A stretch of 64,000 bases of DNA, taken from the NCBI GenBank assembly GCA_964527215.1, contig CAZGNZ010000010.1:1-64000 (forward strand), read 5' to 3'. The notes below the pieces were generated by a model. It saw only the letters and a list, made by a program, of their open reading frames with translations, was not told the DNA's origin and ran no database searches. The stretch is from CAZGNZ01 sp964527215 (GTDB lineage Bacteria > Fidelibacterota > Marinisomatia > SCGC-AAA003-L08 > JACNLC01). The number at the start of each line of letters is the position of its first letter. Position 1 is the first letter of the stretch. The position numbers and the translations under genes are program-made. Of the stretch, positions 26,901 to 34,599 are shown piece by piece.

Positions 26901-27067
26901 ATGTCCAGTTCGGGTGCACTGAAATCATCCGGCTCCTCTACCGGATTGGGCTGAATATCCACCTGCATGCCCGGCGTCCAGTCTGACATATCCCCATCAA
27001 TGGTGATTGCCAGGATCAACCCGGGAACCAGCAGCATACTGATTAAGGCAAATAACCGTTTCTTCAT
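23930..27067 (-). CDS. Secreted four-module CBM9-like protein with dockerin and T9SS tail
   Basis: 1045 residues. Signal peptide 1-20, then four tandem modules at about 22-225, 228-410, 427-612 and 614-795, each opening with [IV]DGxMxDW and sharing FLDTD and GLTWGWWATGADY; these look like CBM9/DOMON-type carbohydrate-binding sandwiches. A type I dockerin follows (800-860) with two Ca-loop repeats (GDVNGDMSTDILDVVIMVAH and GDTNEDGSIDILDVVIAVDW), then a beta domain and a T9SS sorting domain (YPNPFNPSTTFSY ... LLVK). No catalytic domain is visible, so it is probably a surface glycan-binding scaffold or glycan-capture protein. AAAGGAGA precedes the ATG. Carbohydrate binding is inferred from fold resemblance. 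Confidence 0.8.
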   Translation of the reverse strand: MKKRLFALISMLLVPGLILAITIDGDMSDWTPGMQVDIQPNPVEEPDDFSAPELDIKDLYVSNDAEYLYIRLDINDNAIFDDLQENYGMMSTHEIFLDTDLDAGTGLTWGWWATGADYWILLNVPHGEGWVETWSGPGGWQEEIAIARFIGASGGDSQWEDTYFGCDVAINDDDNIMEIAIPLEAIGETAAMESTRILMYAENTADWLADTYPNDVGVESLIYQYNSNITVDGDLGDWTDGMLLDVNPNPEENAGDIVGYPELDMVDIFMTHDADNVYFQILVDGDLNTLDPATELVEIYLDTDADAGTGLTWGWWATGGDYYMSLSTEDHPVLEFAGTSGSDATFIETGFTGEVIVTADGSAYEVSIPRAAIGETALFETTNVFVYAAEMVTWGGDLFPDDIGGSVVQYAYGYGEGGEAPEPPDGEIIIDGLMGDWLPEWQFDVEPNPMEEANDYPDSQNLDMKDIYVYHDADFLYVRVDINDNGSFDNFETGQSMSIYLDTDMSNATGLTWGTWASGADYSIDISASGGIQMYNGIDGGWGWEFTGITSWLAGNELNNAKEVAIPLSALGELANGCNIAVVGQNNESAAWSHDSYPNDLDVETATYWFVPEGYYVDGNIGEWLPEDQLDVAPNPEEAAGDYGTADLDLKDIYVASDDDYLYFRVDMNDDGLLSNLGAGQSVVLYLDADMDVGTGLTWGWWATGADYLITISGSWYGILEYAGTGPDYVWNDNGLTANVAFSASGNIIEVGIARDILTNLGDGVNVAIGGHNSDWTADMYPDDLGGTTAGYTFPVDCTANGDVNGDMSTDILDVVIMVAHILGTEVLEDPCALIAGDTNEDGSIDILDVVIAVDWILNPARGSNAGRASVINRNGTVSYAADGYVGAFQLTLEHQDDIDIRLSPALIADFATEGNVTTVIIIDPAGSELFQAAGDFQIISTLAASTDGYIPVGSEIPTQFEMSPAYPNPFNPSTTFSYQIPEAGQVHAAVYDMQGRLVETLFSGLQDAGMHHLTWNAAETASGIYFIRLNAEKHSTAQKVLLVK

Positions 27068-27090
27068 CTAATTGCTCTCCTTTTTAGCAG

Positions 27091-27110
27091 TTAAACCTGA
27101 TTATGTTTAA
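27091..27110. promoter_or_regulatory. Dyad upstream of the CBM9-like gene
   Basis: Inverted repeat TTAAAC-CTGATTAT-GTTTAA in the 99-bp gap between the GH114-dockerin gene and the CBM9-like gene, a short way upstream of the latter's ribosome site. AT-rich arms without a T run make it more like a protein-binding site or a weak RNA hairpin than a terminator. No link to the ROK regulator can be shown from sequence. Confidence 0.25.
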
Positions 27111-27166
27111 ACAGTGAAACTGATATGACTGTTCAGGTGCAAAGGTCCGGGACCATTCTGCAGCTG

Positions 27167-29269
27167 TCAGTTATTAATGATTTCCTGTCCGTTTAAAATC
27201 CAGTCCACCAGAAGCACCACATCCAGCACATCGACGGCGCTGTCCTGATTGACATCGGCGCTGATCAGACCGCATCCGCTGAGCTCGGTCTGACCCAGAA
27301 TATGACCCACCAGAAGCACCACATCCAGCACGTCAAGAGCGGTATCCACATTGATGTCTCCGGGCAGACATTCTTCAGCCGGCACCGGAAAAACGAATCC
27401 GGCGGTTTCATACTGATCCGGGGCAAAATCATCGGGAACCGAATCATTCAGTTCGTTGATGTTTACAACCAGCATCACGGATTCCTGTCCGGTGGGAAAC
27501 AGCGATTTTTCCAGGGCCAGTTCCACACGGCTGGTGTTTTCAGCTCCTGTCATCCAGGCAATGACCCCTTCGTAGCTCCAGGACCATTCGCCGCCGGTGC
27601 CGGTGTACAGCCAGAGATTGCCGTTCTCCACCATCAGATCAATACCGGCGTAGCTGCCGCTGCTGTGGTATCCGGTGGCAGGATTCATATCCGTATCCAG
27701 AAAAATGTGATAGAAAAAACCGGCATCCATCGGACCGGCAGTGGTAAATGATACATAGTACTTCAGCAGATCTTCCTGCATCCACACATCGACAATATCC
27801 GCAGCCGGAAACAGACCGTCCCCGGCACCTTCCGTCAGTTCGTCATTGTTCAGGGCGGGAACACCGGACCAGTCCTGAAACCAGCCGTCAATGGTCGTGG
27901 TCCCGTAGGATGAAGAATCTGCAGGCACGCTGATGATCACCCGGTTCGGATCCAGATGAGATTCCGCCGCACTGTCCGATGCTCTCATGGCAATCTGATA
28001 TTCCGTATCCCCAAGATCAGAGAGGGTAAGCTGGAAATCAAATGAAGCTGACGGCTCCGGATTATCCAAAACGATGTCTGCAGCCTGAGAAAAATCAATA
28101 TCTCCCTCTGAAATATACAGGTGATACCGAATGGGCGGTGTCTGATCCAGGGCCGAGTTCCAGTAAACGGTCAGTTCAGATTCCAGGCGTTCATAGGCCA
28201 GAATACCGATACCGTCCTCCCATGTGGGCGGGTTATTGTCCGCCAGGTGGAAATGATAGGTATCCCAGCGGATTTCATCCAGCAGGACAGTGGAAATACA
28301 GTTGGTCCAGCCCTGCTCTCCTTCGGTTTCATTGACCTGGGCAGCCAGCAGTGTCTGGTAGTTGGGCTGATCCGGATTCAGATAATCCAGGGAGATGACT
28401 GTGAATCCGTCCTGCATCTGGGCCTGGGCATTCAGCAGCGGTGCCCATTCCATTTCGTTATTGGGAAAATAGGGACTGATCTCTCCGGAAGAACTGTTCC
28501 AGTCCCACTGCAGGTAATAGCCCTCAAACATAACTCCGTTGATGGATGAACGAATAACATCCACATACTCGTTGGCGGCCAGGCTGGGGTGAAAATAAAA
28601 AAATCCGCGGTTCATGATCATCAGTTTTTCCGGATACTCGCTGCGCAGATGGGCAATATAGTTTGTCATGCCTTCCGTTGTCCATTCGTAGAACATGCCC
28701 CAGGAAGCCGGTGCCGCTGTTTCCACGGTATCCATGAAAATCCCGTCACAGCCGTAGGTAATGAGAATTTCGTCCACATAGGAGGCATTGTAGGCCCACC
28801 AGTTGGGATCACCGGCATTGACATAATAGCTGTTCCAGGTGTAGTTCTGGTCGGGAATGCCATTGTAATCGCGGTCATCCAGATAAAACGAAGCCACTCC
28901 GAAATTTTCATACACCACCTGAGAGCCGTTCCAGTAGCACGGGCCGCTGCCGTCGCCCGGAATATTCCCCAGATGGGCTTCTCCGATACTGATATAGCCG
29001 ATAATGAGCACATCATCACCGGTACCGGAAATATTGTCAAACCCATTCCGAATATCCGCCACATCTGCTGGGTCCAGGCCGCCGATATCCAGTATGATCA
29101 TGTCCAGATACTGAGCCTGCTGGATGATCGTGTTGTCAAAATCACTGTAATACACCATATAATCCGAGTCGGCAGCGATGCCCGGAATCGGAGTAGTAAT
29201 CTGTCCGGCTGCCTGGGACAGAAAGCAGACAAGCATCAGGATGGTAAAGGACTGGCTGAAGTGTTTCAT
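27167..29269 (-). CDS. Secreted GH114/TM1410-like protein with CBM9-like module and dockerin
   Basis: 700 residues. Signal peptide 1-22; a GH114/TM1410-like barrel 25-330 (IIGYISIGE, CDGIFMDTVETA with D180, MNRGFFYF, VMFEGYYLQWDW with E249); a fibronectin-III-like segment about 345-450; a CBM9-like module about 455-630 (IFLDTDMNPATGY); and a C-terminal type I dockerin 635-695 with GDINVDTALDVLDVV and ADVNQDSAVDVLDVV. GH114 members cleave alpha-1,4-galactosaminoglycan. Unlike the CBM9-like protein it ends with the dockerin and has no T9SS tail, so it may be exported by another route or held through a cohesin. Paralogue of the lipoprotein at 18825-19889. Substrate is inference. Confidence 0.75.
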   Translation of the reverse strand: MKHFSQSFTILMLVCFLSQAAGQITTPIPGIAADSDYMVYYSDFDNTIIQQAQYLDMIILDIGGLDPADVADIRNGFDNISGTGDDVLIIGYISIGEAHLGNIPGDGSGPCYWNGSQVVYENFGVASFYLDDRDYNGIPDQNYTWNSYYVNAGDPNWWAYNASYVDEILITYGCDGIFMDTVETAAPASWGMFYEWTTEGMTNYIAHLRSEYPEKLMIMNRGFFYFHPSLAANEYVDVIRSSINGVMFEGYYLQWDWNSSSGEISPYFPNNEMEWAPLLNAQAQMQDGFTVISLDYLNPDQPNYQTLLAAQVNETEGEQGWTNCISTVLLDEIRWDTYHFHLADNNPPTWEDGIGILAYERLESELTVYWNSALDQTPPIRYHLYISEGDIDFSQAADIVLDNPEPSASFDFQLTLSDLGDTEYQIAMRASDSAAESHLDPNRVIISVPADSSSYGTTTIDGWFQDWSGVPALNNDELTEGAGDGLFPAADIVDVWMQEDLLKYYVSFTTAGPMDAGFFYHIFLDTDMNPATGYHSSGSYAGIDLMVENGNLWLYTGTGGEWSWSYEGVIAWMTGAENTSRVELALEKSLFPTGQESVMLVVNINELNDSVPDDFAPDQYETAGFVFPVPAEECLPGDINVDTALDVLDVVLLVGHILGQTELSGCGLISADVNQDSAVDVLDVVLLVDWILNGQEIINN

Positions 29270-29284
29270 TTTTAATTCCGTTTT

Positions 29285-31474
29285 TTATCGGACGATGACA
29301 AATTTTTCCACCACATCCGGCAGATCGGCGCCTTCCAGTGTGCGGCAGTTGGATACATGGAGAATGTACACACCGGAGACCACTCTCTGACTGGATTGGG
29401 AAAGCAGATCCCAGGCCTCATCCCCGCTTCCGGACGTATGCTCCATTTTTCGTATCAGATCGCCGGTGGTATTATAGATGCGGACGGTGCAGTAGGCAGG
29501 CAGATTCACGAATAGGATTTTGTTGTTGTCGCCGGTATAGTTCAGTTCACCGGCAGAAATGACGTACGGATTGGGAACGATGCGAACACTGTCCGAATGG
29601 GCAGGTGCCGGTTTAAAGGAAGAGGCACCGCTTCGAGTCCGGTTGATGAAATGGGAACTTTCCAGCGGGGCTCCCGGGATCAGACCGCTGATATTCTGGC
29701 TGCCGTCGTCCACTGCTGTCACATAGTAATGATAACTCTCACCCCGAACTGCCGTTGTATCATAGTATTCCGTTTCGGTGGAGGGGACTTCGGCAATCAG
29801 TTCGTAATTAATGCCTTTTCCGAATTCATCTTCCTTGAAATTGATCAGATAGGCCCCTACTTTCCGGTAGATGCGGTAGTGATCCAGATCGGGAATGCCG
29901 GTGACCGGATCAGGGGTTCCGGACAGATCCTCCCATTCCAGCTTGATGAATCCGCCGCCGTCAGACACTTCCAGCCAGGGAGCCGGCAGGGGTGCCGGTA
30001 TCTGTTCCCCGTTCCGAATCTTGTCCCAGGCCCAGCGGGACCGGCTCAGAACCGTATACAGGGAATCTTTCCCCTGATCCAGCAGCGCTCGTTTGGCATC
30101 ATCATCGAACGACCCGTTTCCGTTCAAATGCCAGTCCAGCCATTCCTGTCCCTTTTCAAATGTTTCCTGCCAGCTGATGCCGCCCACACCGACAGACCAG
30201 ACCAGATCCACATCCTCGCCCCACTCCGTGAAATGGTAAGGTCCGATCCCCATGAACATGTGGTCGCTCTGCTTCCAGTGCGAGTTGGCGGGATCATTTG
30301 GGGTTTCGGGATGCTGCCGCGTTCCGGTCGAGAAATAGTCGTAATCAATCATTCCGCCGTACATTCCCGGCCACACTTCAAAAATGGATGCCAGTGCCAG
30401 TGAACGGGGCTGGGATGCATCATCGTCCGGACTGTCCGGGGCGGAGTCCGCGTGCAGCAGGGTATATCCCGGCCATTGATAACTGAGAAACTGCCCTTTG
30501 ACGTCGTGCGTAAAGCTGGGGTCTCCGCGGTCGTCAAAATAGTTGGGAGCTCCCGCTTCCAGCTCCGTTACGTCAGAATCATCACCGTCCCAGGCGAAAA
30601 CCATGTTCATGTCGGGGCGGTCCGTATCCAGTCCGGAGGGATACTGCGGAATGGTGTCAGTCCAGTCCATCCAGTCATCCCAGGCGTTTCCGCCCCAGCG
30701 GTTGCCCGTGATTTCCTTCTGACCCGCAAAGCTTGGGACCATATGGTACCCCAGCGCAAACCAGACGGAATCCAGCGGCTGCTCGGGAATATCGGGCAGA
30801 TCATTTTCCCAGTTGGAATTACCGGTGTATTTTATATTCAGGTGGTTGATGACATAGTCATCATGAAACGGATTGGCAAATGAATAGGTTTTCAGGGAGA
30901 GATGGAAGCCGGGAGGTGATTTCAGATTGACCACCGTCATCACATCCGACATGAGCGTATCGGTGACTTCACCATTAAAGTCAAATGTGTCACTGCTTCC
31001 GTTTACATAAACCGACGGCGGGGCATAGCGCCGGTATTCATAAATCCCCCAAGGCGATCCCAATGCAGACAGACTGCCTACTGAAATGCCAATCTGCCGC
31101 TCTTTCACATGTACGGTCTCCAGGGAATCCACGAACGACAGGGGCAGAATCTGAAACCACCAGAACTGACAGTTTTCAGAATCATACACGCCCTGAGGCC
31201 AGGCAGCAATGGGGGTAAAATCATTTCCGGATGTATCCAGCCAGAGCTGAGGATCCACCCGCCATTTCAGAGTACCCAGATTGTGAAACCGGCTGCCGGT
31301 ATTGGGCTGATCCGCCCATGCCAGGCTACCGCTCAGCAGTAAAATGATTCCGATTGCAAGAATTTGAATAATGCGCCTGTTTAAAGATTGGGTCCGACAG
31401 AAAATGCCTGCCGGGGTGCTGCTGCCGAACAGCTTCCGGTCATTATGATTTAATTGGGTACGTATTCGTTTCAT
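29285..31474 (-). CDS. Secreted protein of unknown function with T9SS-like sorting tail
   Basis: 729 residues. The hydrophobic signal (IIQILAIGIILLLSGSLAWA) lies unusually far in, after about 33 polar residues, so the true start may be internal or the leader extended; no later ATG precedes it. The body is beta-rich with a fibronectin-III-like stretch (PAPWLEVSDGGGFIKLEW), and the end is the variant sorting domain VPNPYVISAG ... VSGVYILHV. Proteins of this kind often accompany TonB receptors of FCB bacteria, perhaps as surface glycan-binding partners, but I do not recognise a family. It lies 15 bp upstream of the GH114-dockerin gene and 71 bp downstream of the receptor, beyond a putative attenuating hairpin. 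Confidence 0.65.
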   Translation of the reverse strand: MKRIRTQLNHNDRKLFGSSTPAGIFCRTQSLNRRIIQILAIGIILLLSGSLAWADQPNTGSRFHNLGTLKWRVDPQLWLDTSGNDFTPIAAWPQGVYDSENCQFWWFQILPLSFVDSLETVHVKERQIGISVGSLSALGSPWGIYEYRRYAPPSVYVNGSSDTFDFNGEVTDTLMSDVMTVVNLKSPPGFHLSLKTYSFANPFHDDYVINHLNIKYTGNSNWENDLPDIPEQPLDSVWFALGYHMVPSFAGQKEITGNRWGGNAWDDWMDWTDTIPQYPSGLDTDRPDMNMVFAWDGDDSDVTELEAGAPNYFDDRGDPSFTHDVKGQFLSYQWPGYTLLHADSAPDSPDDDASQPRSLALASIFEVWPGMYGGMIDYDYFSTGTRQHPETPNDPANSHWKQSDHMFMGIGPYHFTEWGEDVDLVWSVGVGGISWQETFEKGQEWLDWHLNGNGSFDDDAKRALLDQGKDSLYTVLSRSRWAWDKIRNGEQIPAPLPAPWLEVSDGGGFIKLEWEDLSGTPDPVTGIPDLDHYRIYRKVGAYLINFKEDEFGKGINYELIAEVPSTETEYYDTTAVRGESYHYYVTAVDDGSQNISGLIPGAPLESSHFINRTRSGASSFKPAPAHSDSVRIVPNPYVISAGELNYTGDNNKILFVNLPAYCTVRIYNTTGDLIRKMEHTSGSGDEAWDLLSQSSQRVVSGVYILHVSNCRTLEGADLPDVVEKFVIVR

Positions 31475-31496
31475 TGAATTCCTAAAGTTGATTCAA

Positions 31497-31527
31497 TCCA
31501 AAAACCGGTGGTCTGCGGTGCCGGTTT
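31497..31527 (-). terminator. Putative terminator/attenuator after the TonB receptor
   Basis: On the minus strand a 7-bp stem AAACCGG / CCGGTTT closes a 12-base loop (31502-31527) and is followed at once by T residues (CCGGTTTTTGG). It sits 19 bp after the receptor stop and 23 bp before the next gene. Partial termination here would keep receptor transcripts more abundant than the downstream enzymes, as in many glycan loci. Confidence 0.45.
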
Positions 31528-31545
31528 ATCACCATTTCCTGACGA

Positions 31546-34500
31546 TCAGAAACTGATCCTTATACCGATATACACATCACGGGGGTTCAGGAACTGGGTC
31601 CATTCATACCAGCCCAGATCCAGATAATCCGCTTCATAGTTTCCGTACTGGTCATTTCCGTTCTGCTCTCCGGACTCCCAGGGCAGATGGAGCGATGAGA
31701 GATAGGAGATGTAATTCTGGATGTTGGACAGGCGTTTCTGGTTGAAGAGATTGTTGATCTGGGCATAGACCAGGACTTCCTGTCCGTTAATCCGGAATTT
31801 TTTCTCGATCATCATGTCGGTATTGGACCAGTCCTTAATTTCCATCCAGTGCCGGGCACTGAGGGAGGCGTTGGGATCGTACAGCACCTCGCCGCCGTCC
31901 GACCAGCCGAAAATGGTGGATATCCGCCACTGTTCAAGGGGATAGAAACCCGCCATCTTGGGGCCGTATCCTTCAGGTGTGTGCAGATCCACGTTCAGGC
32001 TGAAGCTTGGCACCGCATTGTTGCGGTTCTGTTCATACAGATCTTTTTGTTCCAGCACGAACTGCTCATCCTCGTAGTACCCGAATTCCCCGGTGCGGCC
32101 CCAGCTGTTCACCGCATATTCGAGGGTGGCGTAGAAAGTCAGGTATCGGCCGCGGTTTTTTTCAAACCGCAGTTCCACTCCGCGGTAGTCCGCATACTGA
32201 TTATTGGCCCAGGTTTCTATCTGCATTGAGCTGAGACCGCCCATTTCACCGTCTCGAATCTCAAATGGGACAATTTCATTTGAGACGTCTTTGTAGTAGG
32301 CACCAAAGTGCAGCAGATAACGGTCGGAGATATTGTGCTCATACCCAATCTCATACTGAATGGTTTTCTCCCAGTCCAGATCCAGATTGGGGATAATGTT
32401 GGCATGAGAGGCGTTCTGCGGCCTCACATTGTAATAATACCGGGCCTGGGGAACCTGATAAAAATGACCGTAGTTGAAATATATTTTCCCCACATCGCTT
32501 ATTGGGTGGGAAATCCCCAGCCGGGGACTGATCTGATATTTTCCGGTGTTTCCGTCTGTCCTCAGTGAATCGAATGAGGCATACTGTTCATAAAACATGG
32601 CATTGAAGTTGTCAATCAGCGGATTACCGTCTTCATCAAACGGATTGGAAAGGTCAAAGGCATCCTGCCGGGGATTGAAGTAGTCCAGCCGCAGTCCGAA
32701 ATTTGCCACCATTCCCTCAAATTCCAGCTTATCCTGCACATATGCACTGAATGTGACAGGTGATTCATTGTAGTAAATCCAGTCGGAGGGATTTTCGGAA
32801 TAGGTATATTCCACCCCGCTGGAATTCACCATCTCCCGTTCTTCAAAATCAGAGACCAGCAGATTGAATCCCGTTTTGATCTGATGATATTTATTGATCT
32901 GACTGACCAGCGTTCCGGACAGGTTGATACTGTTGTAGTTGGAATGATTCTGTCCCCGGCCAAGACCGCCCATTATGCACTGATTCAGCTGATCCCAGGT
33001 CTCCGATCCGGTGCCGGCATGGCCTCGGGGAGTCTCGTCATACCAGGTATCCCCGATGAGAATCACGCCGGTGGTATCCCGGTCTTCCATCGGTTCCTGG
33101 CTGGTCTCATCCCGGGTATATTCAACTGAAAGATCATAATAGGTGGCGGGACTGATCACATAGCTGAAATTGATGCCGTGAACGGACATATGGTTTTCGA
33201 TGGGATTATAGGCACCTTCCGCCCACAGGTAGTAGGGTGAATTGAACATGTAGGACATGGAAGCCACCGCTTCCCGGGAACCGTTCAGAACTGCCGGAGA
33301 GGCTTCGTACACACTGTGTCCGCCCACACCCTCCTCAAAGTAGAACAGGTTGTTCAGATCCAGACGGGCATTTTCAGAAACATCCAGACGCATTTTCAGC
33401 TGGGTAATGGTGTTAAGATAGGATTTGCGGCTGGCGGGCAGATAATACTGGCTCTCTTCAATCCGCTGGGACCACATGATATAGTTGACCAGCGGGATGT
33501 TTACCGGTGTGGTGACGGTAAAGTCCGCGATGATGTCAGGCTCGTCTGCATATTCAATTTCACGATGCCGCCACTTCCAGATTTCCAGCGCTTCCTGGGG
33601 AGTATAATCATTGCTTGCCACATTGTCTTTGGCGTTGTTGAGGGCAACCTGATTCCAGCCGATAAATTCAAAGGGATATTCACCCGATGCCACATCTTCA
33701 GCTGTCACACCCGTAAAGGCCTTGTCGCCGGCATAGACTTTCCAGAACGGTCCTTCCGGACTGTAAGGCGAGGGGCCGAAGTGTTTCCGGGCAGGGTGAC
33801 TGTACCGAAAATCACCGGAAAAGGAGAACTGTTCCGGCGCTTCCTTGGTAACAATATTGATTACTCCGCTGCGCACGGTTCCGAATTCGGCATTGAAACC
33901 ACCGGACAGAATTTCGATTTCTTCAATGCTGGTCATATTCACGCTGGATATGGCCACGCCGGTTCTCTGATTCATCAGGGACATGCCGTCAATGATCACG
34001 TCGGTTTCATCGATTCCGCCGCCGCGTATTCGGAATCCGGCACCATTGGCATCCGACTGAACCCCGACCCCCAGCTGTGTGGACAGGACTTCATCCAGCC
34101 CTTCCAGCGGCAGCGATTCAATGGCCTCGGCTTTCAGATGGTATTTGCTTCCCGAAACATCCTGCTGAATGATTTCCTGCCTCGCAGTCACCACGACTTC
34201 ACTGAGTTCCATGGTGGACTGCTGCAGCTCGAAATTGACGCGGGTTGTCCGGTTGGCATAGACAATCACTTTTTCCACAGTGCTTCGGGCAAATCCCATA
34301 CTCTGGCAGGTAAGGGAGTAGGTTCCCGGCGGAAGGTTGATGATGAAGTAGTCTCCCTCATCGTCTGTCGCCGCGCCTGCGCTGGTTTCAATATCTGTCG
34401 GGACATCGCCGTCCCAGCGGGCGGAAATGAAAATATTGGCTGCCGGCACCGGAATTCCCTCCGCTGCATTGATCACATTGCCGGCAATCTTCCCTGATGA

Positions 34501-34599
34501 TGCACCCTGAACCATCCCTGCGGCAAACAGCAGGATCAGGGGCAGCGCAGCCTGAAATCTGATGAGGGGAGTCACTGGTTTTATGCTGAGTCTTTCCAT
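31546..34599 (-). CDS. TonB-dependent receptor with carboxypeptidase-regulatory-like N-terminus
   Basis: 1017 residues. Signal peptide about 1-32, a CarboxypepD_reg-like domain (GKIAGNVINAAEGIPVPAAN ... LPPGTYSL), a plug domain (ELSEVVVTARQE, LPLEGLDEVLSTQLGV, FRIRGGG, NAEFGTVRSGVINIVTKE) and a long beta-barrel ending PRDVYIGIRISF with the C-terminal Phe of outer-membrane barrels. It should import an oligosaccharide or chelate across the outer membrane with TonB energy. It starts immediately after the stop of the TIG/propeller lipoprotein, suggesting a receptor-lipoprotein pair like SusC with a non-SusD partner. Glycan specificity is inferred from neighbours. Confidence 0.85.
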   Translation of the reverse strand: MERLSIKPVTPLIRFQAALPLILLFAAGMVQGASSGKIAGNVINAAEGIPVPAANIFISARWDGDVPTDIETSAGAATDDEGDYFIINLPPGTYSLTCQSMGFARSTVEKVIVYANRTTRVNFELQQSTMELSEVVVTARQEIIQQDVSGSKYHLKAEAIESLPLEGLDEVLSTQLGVGVQSDANGAGFRIRGGGIDETDVIIDGMSLMNQRTGVAISSVNMTSIEEIEILSGGFNAEFGTVRSGVINIVTKEAPEQFSFSGDFRYSHPARKHFGPSPYSPEGPFWKVYAGDKAFTGVTAEDVASGEYPFEFIGWNQVALNNAKDNVASNDYTPQEALEIWKWRHREIEYADEPDIIADFTVTTPVNIPLVNYIMWSQRIEESQYYLPASRKSYLNTITQLKMRLDVSENARLDLNNLFYFEEGVGGHSVYEASPAVLNGSREAVASMSYMFNSPYYLWAEGAYNPIENHMSVHGINFSYVISPATYYDLSVEYTRDETSQEPMEDRDTTGVILIGDTWYDETPRGHAGTGSETWDQLNQCIMGGLGRGQNHSNYNSINLSGTLVSQINKYHQIKTGFNLLVSDFEEREMVNSSGVEYTYSENPSDWIYYNESPVTFSAYVQDKLEFEGMVANFGLRLDYFNPRQDAFDLSNPFDEDGNPLIDNFNAMFYEQYASFDSLRTDGNTGKYQISPRLGISHPISDVGKIYFNYGHFYQVPQARYYYNVRPQNASHANIIPNLDLDWEKTIQYEIGYEHNISDRYLLHFGAYYKDVSNEIVPFEIRDGEMGGLSSMQIETWANNQYADYRGVELRFEKNRGRYLTFYATLEYAVNSWGRTGEFGYYEDEQFVLEQKDLYEQNRNNAVPSFSLNVDLHTPEGYGPKMAGFYPLEQWRISTIFGWSDGGEVLYDPNASLSARHWMEIKDWSNTDMMIEKKFRINGQEVLVYAQINNLFNQKRLSNIQNYISYLSSLHLPWESGEQNGNDQYGNYEADYLDLGWYEWTQFLNPRDVYIGIRISF

